64,000 bases of DNA. Origin: Ramlibacter sp. (lineage in GTDB: Bacteria; Pseudomonadota; Gammaproteobacteria; Burkholderiales; Burkholderiaceae_C). Shown piece by piece: positions 57,214 to 64,000 of the stretch (its first letter is position 1; each line of letters opens with the position of its first letter). The translations under genes and the position numbers were made by a program. The notes below the pieces were generated by a model, which was given only the letters and a program-made list of their open reading frames with translations, was not told the DNA's origin and made no database searches. The stretch lies in assembly GCF_028291745.1 (NCBI RefSeq), contig NZ_JAQGNQ010000066.1:1-64000 (forward strand), in the 5' to 3' direction.

Positions 57214-58137
57214 TCAGGCAGCCTGCCTGGCGGCGGCGACCTGCGCAGCCACTTCGGCGGCGAAGTCGTCGGTCTTCTTTTCGATGCCCTCGCCCACCAC
57301 GTACAGCGTGAAGCTCTTCACCTGGGTGTTGGCGGCCTTGAGCATCTGCTCCACGGTCTGCTTGTCGTTCTTCACGAACGACTGGTTCAGCAGGGAGACT
57401 TCCTTCAGGTACTTCTGCACGCCGCCCTCGATGCGCTTGGCAACGATCTCGGCGGACTGCACCGGCTTGCCGGCGGCTTCGGCGGTCTTGCGGTCTTCCT
57501 CGGCCTTGCCGGTGGCAACCGCGCGTTCCTTGGCGATCAGCTCCTCGGGCACGTCGCTGCTGGCCAGGGAGACCGGCTTCATCGCGGCCACGTGCATGGC
57601 GACATCCTTGGCGGCGACCTCGTCACCGGTGTACTCGACGATCACGCCGATGCGCGTGCCATGCAGGTAGCTCACCAGCTTGTTGGAGCCATCGAAGCGC
57701 TTGAAGCGGCGAAAGCTCATGTTCTCGCCGATCTTGCCGATCAGGCCCCTGCGCACGTCTTCCAGGGTGGGGCCGAAGCCGTCCTGGCTGTACGGCAGCG
57801 CGCCCAGGGCGGCAACGTCGGCGGGATTGTTCTTCGCGATCAGTTCGGCAGCGGCGCGCGCCAGTTGCAGGAAGCTGTCGTTCTTGGTGACGAAGTCGGT
57901 CTCGCAGTTCACTTCCAGCAGCGCACCCGTGGTGCCTGCGATGGAAGCGGCGACCACGCCTTCGGCGGTCACGCGCGAGGCGGCCTTGCCGGCCTTGTTG
58001 CCCAGCTTGACGCGCAACAGCTCCTCGGCCTTCTCCATGTTGCCTTCGGCCTCGGTCAGGGCCTTCTTGCATTCCATCATGGGCGCGTCGGTCTTCGCCC
58101 GCAGTTCGCCGACCATGCTTGCGGTGATTGCAGCCAT
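57214..58137 (-). CDS. tsf: Elongation factor Ts
   Basis: 307 aa, nucleotide exchange factor for EF-Tu. N-terminal UBA-like signature [21 protein letters not shown] and the second motif [13 protein letters not shown]. It follows rpsB across an 87-bp gap with an attenuator-like hairpin. Confidence 0.97.
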   Translation of the reverse strand: MAAITASMVGELRAKTDAPMMECKKALTEAEGNMEKAEELLRVKLGNKAGKAASRVTAEGVVAASIAGTTGALLEVNCETDFVTKNDSFLQLARAAAELIAKNNPADVAALGALPYSQDGFGPTLEDVRRGLIGKIGENMSFRRFKRFDGSNKLVSYLHGTRIGVIVEYTGDEVAAKDVAMHVAAMKPVSLASSDVPEELIAKERAVATGKAEEDRKTAEAAGKPVQSAEIVAKRIEGGVQKYLKEVSLLNQSFVKNDKQTVEQMLKAANTQVKSFTLYVVGEGIEKKTDDFAAEVAAQVAAARQAA

Positions 58138-58182
58138 CTTGTCCTCTATTCGGTTCTGTTCAGTTCGATCGTGGTGTGCAAA

Positions 58183-58200
58183 GGGGGCTCAAGAGCCCCC
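58183..58200 (-). terminator. Attenuator-like hairpin between rpsB and tsf
   Basis: GGGGGCT-CTTG-AGCCCCC on the minus strand followed by TTTGC, 24 bp after the rpsB stop. The short T run suggests partial termination, which would lower tsf relative to rpsB output. Confidence 0.6.
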
Positions 58201-58224
58201 TTCCTTGTGACATGGGGCCGGGCT

Positions 58225-58977
58225 TTACGCCGCGGCGCCTTCCTTCACTTCCACGAACTCGTCGCTGCCTTCGGCGACGGCGCGCTGCACGTCACCCGCC
58301 GGGTTGTTCTTGCCCTCGAGGATGGAGTCGGCCATCTCGCGGACATACAGCGTCACGGCCTTGGCCGAGTCGTCGTTGCCGGGGATCACGTAGTCGATGC
58401 CTTCGGGCGAGTGGTTGGAGTCCACCACCGCGATGATCGGGATGCCCAGCTTCTGCGCTTCGGCGACGGCGATCTTGTGATAGCCGACGTCGACGATGAA
58501 CAGCGCGTCCGGCAGGGTGTTCATGTCCTGGATGCCGCCGATGTCCTTCTCGAGCTTGTCGAGCTCGCGCTGGAACATCAGCTGTTCCTTCTTGGACATG
58601 GCCTCCAGGCCGCCTTCCTGCTGCGCCTTCATTTCCTTCAGCCGCTTGAGCGAGGTCTTGACGGTCTTGAAGTTGGTCAGCATGCCGCCCAGCCAGCGCT
58701 GGTTCACGAAAGGCATGCCGGCACGGACGGCCTCGCTGGCGACCAGTTCGCGCGCCTGGCGCTTGGTGCCCACCAACAGGATCGTGCCGCGGTTGGCGGC
58801 CAGCTGCCGGGCGAACTTGGTCGCCTCCTGGAACATCGGCAGCGTCTTTTCCAGGTTGATGATGTGGATCTTGTTGCGGTGCCCGAAGATGAAGGGGGCC
58901 ATCTTGGGGTTCCAGAAGCGGGTCTGGTGTCCGAAATGGACACCGGCTTCCAGCATTTCACGCATGGATACGGTCAT
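58225..58977 (-). CDS. rpsB: 30S ribosomal protein S2
   Basis: 250 aa. Conserved [22 protein letters not shown] at the start, [34 protein letters not shown] in the C-terminal half, and an Ala/Glu-rich end. ATG 58977 with GGAG 8 nt upstream. First gene of the large cluster; the leader folds into a strong hairpin. Confidence 0.98.
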   Translation of the reverse strand: MTVSMREMLEAGVHFGHQTRFWNPKMAPFIFGHRNKIHIINLEKTLPMFQEATKFARQLAANRGTILLVGTKRQARELVASEAVRAGMPFVNQRWLGGMLTNFKTVKTSLKRLKEMKAQQEGGLEAMSKKEQLMFQRELDKLEKDIGGIQDMNTLPDALFIVDVGYHKIAVAEAQKLGIPIIAVVDSNHSPEGIDYVIPGNDDSAKAVTLYVREMADSILEGKNNPAGDVQRAVAEGSDEFVEVKEGAAA

Positions 58978-59016
58978 GTAAGAGCTCCGAAGGTTGGGTC
59001 TAGAATCCGTCCGAAA

Positions 59017-59053
59017 TCGCAACAGTGGCCTTCAGGGAAGGCCTGGGTTGCGA
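59017..59053 (-). promoter_or_regulatory. rpsB: Structured leader RNA of rpsB
   Basis: A perfectly nested hairpin: outer 7-bp stem TCGCAAC/GTTGCGA, symmetric 3x3 internal loop, inner 7-bp stem GGCCTTC/GAAGGCC and a 3-nt loop. It lies 40 bp before the rpsB ATG, a position suited to autoregulation by S2. An extended -10 (TGCTAGAAT) lies upstream at 59146-59138. Confidence 0.6.
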
Positions 59054-59137
59054 CACCTCGAGGGGGGCGGGATTCGCGATTGGTCTTGCCGACCTGCGAA
59101 CGCACACCTTGTGCGTGTCACCCGGCAAAACCGCGAG

Positions 59138-59146
59138 ATTCTAGCA
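59138..59146 (-). promoter_or_regulatory. rpsB: Extended -10 promoter of rpsB
   Basis: On the minus strand TGCTAGAAT fits TGnTATAAT except for one base. TTGGGA lies 14 bp upstream, short for a -35, but extended -10 promoters need little. It lies about 160 bp before the gene. Confidence 0.5.
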
Positions 59147-59178
59147 CAGGCCCCCTTTCCCAACCCCTTGCCTCACCC

Positions 59179-60522
59179 ATGCCCCGCCCCGACCTCCACA
59201 CCACCCGAGAGCGCCTGCAGCAGGGCCGGTCCACCGCCAGCGACGAACTGGCGGCCGCTCGCGCCGCCGCCGATTCGCCCGCCGCGGCCCACGTGTTCCT
59301 GAAGACCCGCTTCGCGGCGGCCGAGGGCGAGGCCAGGCGCGTGCCGGCCGATGCGCCGCTCGCCGGCCTGCCGGTCTCGGTCAAGGACCTGTTCGACTGC
59401 GAGGGCGAGGTGACCACCGCCGGCTCGCTGGCGCTGGCCGATGCGGCGCCCGCGACCCGCGATGCCCTGGCGGTCGCGCGCTTGCGCGCCGCCGGCGGGG
59501 TGGTGGTGGGCCGCACCAACATGAGCGAGTTCGCCTTCTCCGGCGTGGGCATCAACCCGCACCACGGCACCCCGGCCAATCCCTGCGATCCCGGCACGGC
59601 CCGCATCCCGGGCGGTTCCTCCTCCGGGGCGGCGGTGTCGGTGGCCAACGGCAGCGCCTTCATCGGCCTGGGCTCGGACACCGGCGGCTCCATCCGCATC
59701 CCGGCGGCGCTGTGCGGCATCGTCGGCTTCAAGAACACCGCGCGCCTGACGCCGCTGGCGGGCGCCTATCCGCTCTCAGGCACGCTCGACACGGTGTCCG
59801 CGCTGACGCGCAGCGTGCGCGACGCGATCCTGGCGCACGAGATCCTCGCCGACTGCCAGGTGGAGCGCAGCGGCAAACCGCTGGCGCACTACCGACTGGC
59901 AGTCGCACAAACGCAGATGCTCGATGGCCTCGACGCTGCCGTCACACGCGGCTTCGAGCGCACCCTGCAACGGCTGCGCGCCGCCGGTGTGCGCATCGAC
60001 GAGATCCCGCTCGCGCAGATCCAGAATCTGGGCAGCATCCAGTCGACCGGCGGCTTCGCGGCCGCGGAGAGCTATGCCGATCACCGCCTGCGGCTGGCAC
60101 GCGCAGGCGAGCGCTACGACCCGCGGGTGCGCGCACGCATCGAGCGCGGCGCCGGCATGAAGGCGTGGGAGTACCTCGATTTGCACCGCGCACGCGCCGC
60201 CTGGATCGCCGAGGTCGGCCAGGCGCTCGCCGGCTACGACGCGGTGCTCTCGCCGACGGTCCCCCTGGTCGCTCCGGCGATTGCCGACCTCGCCCCGGGC
60301 GCGGAGCGCGACGAAGCCTTCTTCCGCGTCAACGCCCTGCTCCTGCGCAATACCAGCGTGGTGAACATGCTCGATGGCTGCGCGCTCTCGCTGCCCTGTC
60401 AGGACCCCGGCGAACTGCCGGTGGGCCTGATGGTCTGGCACGAGGGCCTGCACGACGACGCGATCCTGAGCCTTTCGCTGCAGATCGAAGCTCTGCTTGC
60501 CTCCTCCACCCCGGTCCGCTGA
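59179..60522 (+). CDS. Amidase (amidase-signature family)
   Basis: 447 aa amidohydrolase. Catalytic triad Ser-cisSer-Lys: K69 (SVKDLFD), S147 in GGSSSGAAVS and nucleophile S171 in SDTGGSIR, with the 24-residue spacing of the family. Substrate unknown. ATG 59179; no ribosome binding site is apparent. The next gene, a D-amino-acid dehydrogenase-like oxidase, begins directly at its stop, suggesting a joint role in amide or amino-acid catabolism (inference). It is divergent from rpsB. Confidence 0.92.
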   Translation: MPRPDLHTTRERLQQGRSTASDELAAARAAADSPAAAHVFLKTRFAAAEGEARRVPADAPLAGLPVSVKDLFDCEGEVTTAGSLALADAAPATRDALAVARLRAAGGVVVGRTNMSEFAFSGVGINPHHGTPANPCDPGTARIPGGSSSGAAVSVANGSAFIGLGSDTGGSIRIPAALCGIVGFKNTARLTPLAGAYPLSGTLDTVSALTRSVRDAILAHEILADCQVERSGKPLAHYRLAVAQTQMLDGLDAAVTRGFERTLQRLRAAGVRIDEIPLAQIQNLGSIQSTGGFAAAESYADHRLRLARAGERYDPRVRARIERGAGMKAWEYLDLHRARAAWIAEVGQALAGYDAVLSPTVPLVAPAIADLAPGAERDEAFFRVNALLLRNTSVVNMLDGCALSLPCQDPGELPVGLMVWHEGLHDDAILSLSLQIEALLASSTPVR

Positions 60523-61797
60523 ATGAAAGTTGCCATCGTGGGCGCCGGCATCATCGGCGTGACCACAGCGTACGAACTGGCTGCCGACGGCCATGAAGTG
60601 ACCGTGTTCGAGCGCCACGGCGCCGCCGCGCTCGGGACCAGCTTCGCCAATGCCGGCGTCGCCGGCCCTGGCTACGTCACGCCCTGGGCGGCGCCCGGCA
60701 TGGCGGGCAAGCTCGCCCGCTCCCTGTTCAGCCGCCATGCGCCGCTGCGCGTGTGCTGGCCGCTGGCCGCGCACGAGGTGCGCTGGATGATGCGCTGGCG
60801 GCACGCGTGCGAGCTGGAAAGCTATCTGGCCAACCGCACGCGCCTGCAGCGTCTTGCCTTCTACAGCGCGCACCGGCAGCGCCAGCTCGAGGAAGACCTG
60901 CAGCTCGAATACGACCGCAGCAGCGGCTACCTGATGCTGCTGCGCTCCGAGAAGGACCGCCGCATGGCGCAGCCCGGCCTGCAGGTGCTGCGCGAGACCG
61001 GCGTGCGTTTCGCCGAGGTGGACGCCGACCAGGCACGCGCGCTGGAGCCCGCGCTGAATGCCGACACGGTCTTTGCCGGCGGCGTGCACCTGCCGGACGA
61101 CGAGGTCGGCAATTGCCGCCAGTTCGCGCTGCTGCTGAAGAACCAGGCGCAGGCGCTGGGCGCGCGCTTCGAATTCAACTGCACCGTGGCGCCGCTGGAT
61201 CCGGCGCAGCCGGCCTTGCTGCGCATCACCCGCCACAGCGATGCGGCCCCCCTGGCCACACGCTTCGATGCCGTGGTCATGTGCGGCGGCCTGGCCTCTT
61301 CGACCTTGCTGCGGCCGGTGGGCCTGCGCGTCCCGCTGGCAGCGGTGCACGGCTACTCGATCAGCGCGCCGATCCGCGAGCCGCTCAACGCACCGCGCAG
61401 CGGCGTGATGGACGAGCGCTACAAAGTCGCGATCTCGCGCCTGGGCAACCGGGTGCGCGTGTCCGGCAGCGCCGAGATCGGCGGCGCGCCCGATCGCAAG
61501 CGGCCCTCGGCGATCCAGACCCTGTACAAGGTGCTGCACGACTGGTTTCCCGGCGCCGCGCAACTGGCCAACACGGGCGCCGCCGTGCAGGAGTGGAAAG
61601 GCGCGCGGCCCATGCTGCCCGACGGCCCGCCCGTGCTCGGCGCCACCGGCGTGCCGGGCGTGTGGATCAACATCGGCCACGGTGCCAGCGGCTGGGCCCT
61701 GTCGTGCGGCAGTGCGCGGGTGGTGGCCGACCTGATGTCGGGGCGGGCGCCGGAGGTGGACATCGAAGGCCTGGGCGTGGAACGTCTCGCGCCCTAG
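60523..61797 (+). CDS. dadA: D-amino-acid dehydrogenase-like FAD oxidoreductase
   Basis: 424 aa DAO-family flavoprotein. FAD-binding VAIVGAGIIGVTTAYELAADGHEVTVFER at 3-31 and DadA-type GTSFANAGVAGPGYVTPWAAPG, plus the C-terminal GHGASGWALSCGSARVVADL. It oxidises D-amino acids to 2-oxo acids with electrons passing to the respiratory chain in known members. The ATG abuts the amidase stop with no gap. The gene symbol is given by resemblance; substrate choice is unproven. Confidence 0.85.
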   Translation: MKVAIVGAGIIGVTTAYELAADGHEVTVFERHGAAALGTSFANAGVAGPGYVTPWAAPGMAGKLARSLFSRHAPLRVCWPLAAHEVRWMMRWRHACELESYLANRTRLQRLAFYSAHRQRQLEEDLQLEYDRSSGYLMLLRSEKDRRMAQPGLQVLRETGVRFAEVDADQARALEPALNADTVFAGGVHLPDDEVGNCRQFALLLKNQAQALGARFEFNCTVAPLDPAQPALLRITRHSDAAPLATRFDAVVMCGGLASSTLLRPVGLRVPLAAVHGYSISAPIREPLNAPRSGVMDERYKVAISRLGNRVRVSGSAEIGGAPDRKRPSAIQTLYKVLHDWFPGAAQLANTGAAVQEWKGARPMLPDGPPVLGATGVPGVWINIGHGASGWALSCGSARVVADLMSGRAPEVDIEGLGVERLAP

Positions 61798-61808
61798 GAA
61801 TCCCCCGC

Positions 61809-63293
61809 ATGCAGCGCGTCACCCCCGACCGGCCCTGGTCCCTCCTCGATGTCGCGGCAACCCGCCGGCTGGAACAAGGGGCCGCGGCCGTCCTGCCCCC
61901 GCACACGCTGATGCAGCGCGCCGGCCTGGCCGTCGCCCGTCTCGCATTGGCCGTCGCGCCGCATGCGCACACGATCTGGATCGCCTGCGGGCCCGGCAAC
62001 AACGGCGGCGACGGCTTCGAGGCGGCCCTGCACCTCAAGCGCTGGGGCAAGCAGCCGGTGCTCACCTGGCTGGGCGAACCGGCGCGCACGCCGGCGGATG
62101 CGCACGCTGCGCGCGAGCGCGCCCTGGCCGCAGGCGTGAGCATCGCCGCCGCGCCACCGGCCCAATGGGACCTGGCGATCGACGCACTGCTCGGGATCGG
62201 CAGCACGCGGGCGCCCGAAGGCGCCCTGCTCGCGCAGATCGAGGCGCTGAATGCATCGCCGGCGCCCGTGCTGGCGATCGACCTGCCCTCCGGATTGAAT
62301 GCCGACACCGGCCACGCCGATGCCGTCGTACGTGCAAGTCATACGCTTGCGCTGCTCGCGCTGAAGCCGGGCCTCTTCACCGCGCAGGGCCGCGACGCGG
62401 CCGGCGCCGTTTGGTTCGACCACCTGCAGGTCGATGCCAGCGGTGAGACGCCCGTCGCCACCCTCTTGGCGCCACCCGCTGCCGCGCGCCGGCTGCACGC
62501 GAGCCACAAGGGCAGCTACGGCGATGTGGCGATTGTCGGCGGCGCCGCCGGCATGACGGGCGCGGCGCTGCTGGCCGGGCGGGCGGCGCTCGCGCATGGA
62601 GCCGGGCGCGTGCTGGTCGGCTTCCTCGCTCCGGACGCGCCGACTCTTGATTTGCAACAGCCCGACCTGATGGTGCGTCCCTGGGACAGCCTGGACCTGC
62701 CGCGCATCACCGTGGCCTGTGGCTGCGGCGGTGGCGAGGCGGTGCAAGAGGCCTTGCGCCGCGTGCTCGATGCGCGGGCGCTGGTGCTCGATGCCGATGC
62801 GCTCAATGCGATCGCCGGGGACCTGCAATTGCAATCGCTGCTGCAGGCGCGGGCCTGGCGCGGCGCCGCCACGGTGCTCACGCCGCATCCGCTGGAAGCG
62901 GCCCGCCTGCTGGGGCAGGACACCACGGCCGTCCAGGCCGACCGCCTCGCCGCCGCGCGCGAACTCGCCCGGCGCTTCGAGTGTGTCGTGGTGCTGAAAG
63001 GATCAGGGACGGTGATCGCCGCGCCCGACGGCCAGCTGCGGATCAATCCGACCGGCAATGCGCGCCTGGCCATCGCCGGCACCGGCGACGTGCTGGCCGG
63101 CATGGTCGCCGCGCGGCTGGCCAACAAGGAAGACGCGTTTGCAGCGGCATGCGATGCGGTGTATCTGCATGGCCTCGCAGCGGATCGGTGGCCGCGGGAC
63201 GTGCCACTCACGGCGAGCGCGTTGGCCTCGGGGTCGGACACGGTGGGTTGCGCTACGCGCAACCCACCCTACGACGAACGAGTGGCCCCGTAG
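61809..63293 (+). CDS. nnr: Bifunctional NAD(P)H-hydrate epimerase / ADP-dependent dehydratase
   Basis: 494 aa repair enzyme for hydrated NAD(P)H. The N-terminal YjeF epimerase domain (about 1-215) has ACGPGNNGGDGFEAALHL and AIDLPSGLNADTG. The C-terminal carbohydrate-kinase-like dehydratase domain has HKGSYGDVAIVGGAAGMTGA and NPTGNARLAIAGTGDVLAG. It lies 11 bp after the dadA-like gene. The last about 18 residues (from GSDTVGCATRNPPY) and the stop codon are encoded by a palindromic repeat, a likely foreign C-terminal extension. Confidence 0.94.
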   Translation: MQRVTPDRPWSLLDVAATRRLEQGAAAVLPPHTLMQRAGLAVARLALAVAPHAHTIWIACGPGNNGGDGFEAALHLKRWGKQPVLTWLGEPARTPADAHAARERALAAGVSIAAAPPAQWDLAIDALLGIGSTRAPEGALLAQIEALNASPAPVLAIDLPSGLNADTGHADAVVRASHTLALLALKPGLFTAQGRDAAGAVWFDHLQVDASGETPVATLLAPPAAARRLHASHKGSYGDVAIVGGAAGMTGAALLAGRAALAHGAGRVLVGFLAPDAPTLDLQQPDLMVRPWDSLDLPRITVACGCGGGEAVQEALRRVLDARALVLDADALNAIAGDLQLQSLLQARAWRGAATVLTPHPLEAARLLGQDTTAVQADRLAAARELARRFECVVVLKGSGTVIAAPDGQLRINPTGNARLAIAGTGDVLAGMVAARLANKEDAFAAACDAVYLHGLAADRWPRDVPLTASALASGSDTVGCATRNPPYDERVAP

Positions 63294-63320
63294 GGTGGGA
63301 TGCCCGCAGGGCACCCCACC
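63242..63320. repeat. REP/BIME-like palindrome pair at nnr 3' end
   Basis: Copy 63242-63272 (ggtgggttgcgc...cccaccctac) and inverted copy 63290-63320 (gtagggtggg...caccccacc) face each other across 17 bp. Arms match the dnaX family (ggtggg / cccaccctac). The first half and the start of the second are translated as the end of Nnr; the rest separates nnr from the convergent SDR gene and could serve as a two-way terminator. Confidence 0.75.
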
Positions 63321-63329
63321 ACACCCCGA

Positions 63330-64000
63330 TCACCCCCGCCCCACGAACGGCATCTTCGTGGCCATCACGGTGTGGAACAGCACGTTGGCCTCCAGCGGCA
63401 GGCTGGCCATGTAGAGGATGGACTGGCCGACGATGTCGACGTCCATCAGCGGCTCCACGGCGATCTCGCCGTTGGCCTGCGGCACGCCCTTGGCCATGCG
63501 CGCGGCCAGGTCGGTCATGGCATTGCCGATGTCGATCTGCCCCACCGCGATGTCGTAGCGGCGGCCGTCGAGCGCGGCGGTCTTGGTCAGCCCGGTCACC
63601 GCGTGCTTGGTCGCGGTGTAGGCGATCGAATGCGGGCGCGGCGCATGCGCCGAGATCGAGCCGTTGTTGATGATGCGCCCACCCATCGGGCTCTGCGCCT
63701 TCATCACGCGAAACGCATTCTGGATGCCGTAGAACACGCCCGACAGGTTGGTGTTGACCACGCGCTGCCAGTCGGCCGGATTCATGTCTTCCAGCGGCTG
63801 CACCGGCAAGCCCGTGCCGGCGTTGTTGAACACCAGGTCGACCCGGCCGAAGGCCTGCACGGTGGCATCGAACAACGCCCGCACGGAGTCGGGATTGGTG
63901 ATGTCCGTCGGCACAGCGAGAGCGCGCTCGCCGAACTGGCCCGCTACCTCCTGCAGCGGCTCCGCGCGGCGGCCCGCGACGGCGACGCGCCAGCCGGCCT
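63330..64000 (-). CDS. Short-chain dehydrogenase/reductase (5' end outside window)
   Basis: At least 223 residues; the N-terminus lies beyond base 64000. Classical SDR features are NNAGTG after DLVF, a catalytic serine in NGSISAHAP, and the YTATK pair (Y-x3-K). Just before the window edge the frame reads [10 protein letters not shown], placing the Rossmann glycine motif slightly outside. Substrate unknown. It converges on nnr. Confidence 0.9.
   Translation of the reverse strand, partial: AGWRVAVAGRRAEPLQEVAGQFGERALAVPTDITNPDSVRALFDATVQAFGRVDLVFNNAGTGLPVQPLEDMNPADWQRVVNTNLSGVFYGIQNAFRVMKAQSPMGGRIINNGSISAHAPRPHSIAYTATKHAVTGLTKTAALDGRRYDIAVGQIDIGNAMTDLAARMAKGVPQANGEIAVEPLMDVDIVGQSILYMASLPLEANVLFHTVMATKMPFVGRG

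Overview
The window is high-GC DNA from a betaproteobacterium, almost certainly Burkholderiales and probably Comamonadaceae. The basis is gene order and protein sequence: carA-carB-kdoO-greA, rlmE-ftsH-folP-glmM, a Pho-box-led pstCAB-phoU-phoB-phoR operon, and an unbroken rpsB-tsf-pyrH-frr-uppS-cdsA-dxr-rseP-bamA-skp-lpxD-fabZ-lpxA-lpxB-rnhB-rRNA/tRNA methyltransferase cluster. Most of it is dense core chromosome. No tRNA, rRNA, CRISPR array or intact insertion sequence was seen.

Layout. 1-3000: a NitT/TauT-type ABC importer (periplasmic binding protein, ATPase, permease). 3000-6230: a MAPEG-family membrane protein, recR, ybaB and dnaX on the minus strand. 6290-6383: the SRP RNA gene (ffs) on the plus strand. 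6384-12754: a clearly lower-GC accessory island holding a NucS-like PD-(D/E)xK nuclease with a long unknown C-terminus, a DarT-DarG DNA ADP-ribosylation toxin-antitoxin pair, an XRE/ImmA-IrrE regulator-protease and an unknown partner. A short moaC-like coding scrap lies at its right edge. 12755-19835: two hypothetical proteins and an AddAB-type helicase-nuclease. 19940-25326: trxA, rho, rpmE2, a GT39-type membrane glycosyltransferase and a MATE transporter. 25274-30891: the pho/pst operon. 30939-38002: a small exported protein, glmM, folP, ftsH, rlmE, a YhbY-like protein, a DUF4149-type protein and greA. 38094-43409: kdoO, carB, carA. 43714-58977: the large translation, isoprenoid, envelope and lipid A cluster. 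59179-63293: amidase, D-amino-acid dehydrogenase-like protein and Nnr (NAD(P)HX repair). 63330-64000: the 3' part of a short-chain dehydrogenase gene.

How the genes work together. The large cluster links translation (RpsB, Tsf, Frr), UMP phosphorylation (PyrH), isoprenoid carrier synthesis (Dxr, UppS), phospholipid precursor (CdsA), outer-membrane protein assembly (RseP, BamA, Skp) and lipid A synthesis (LpxD, FabZ, LpxA, LpxB). KdoO further modifies the Kdo sugar of lipid A. The pst/pho genes form one transcription unit from phosphate import to the PhoR/PhoB sensor pair, with a good Pho box in front of pstC but no adjacent pstS.

The most notable observations are these. (i) dnaX has an A9 run just after the ATPase core, with immediate stops in both shifted frames, which is the arrangement expected for making a short gamma-like clamp-loader subunit. 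(ii) An imperfect ~50-bp repeat sits between cistrons in two unrelated operons; one end supplies the upstream stop codon and the other the downstream ribosome binding site. (iii) A palindromic REP/BIME-like repeat family is translated inside dnaX and forms the C-terminus and stop of nnr. (iv) The defence-type island beside ffs has operator-like repeats and two uncharacterised proteins.
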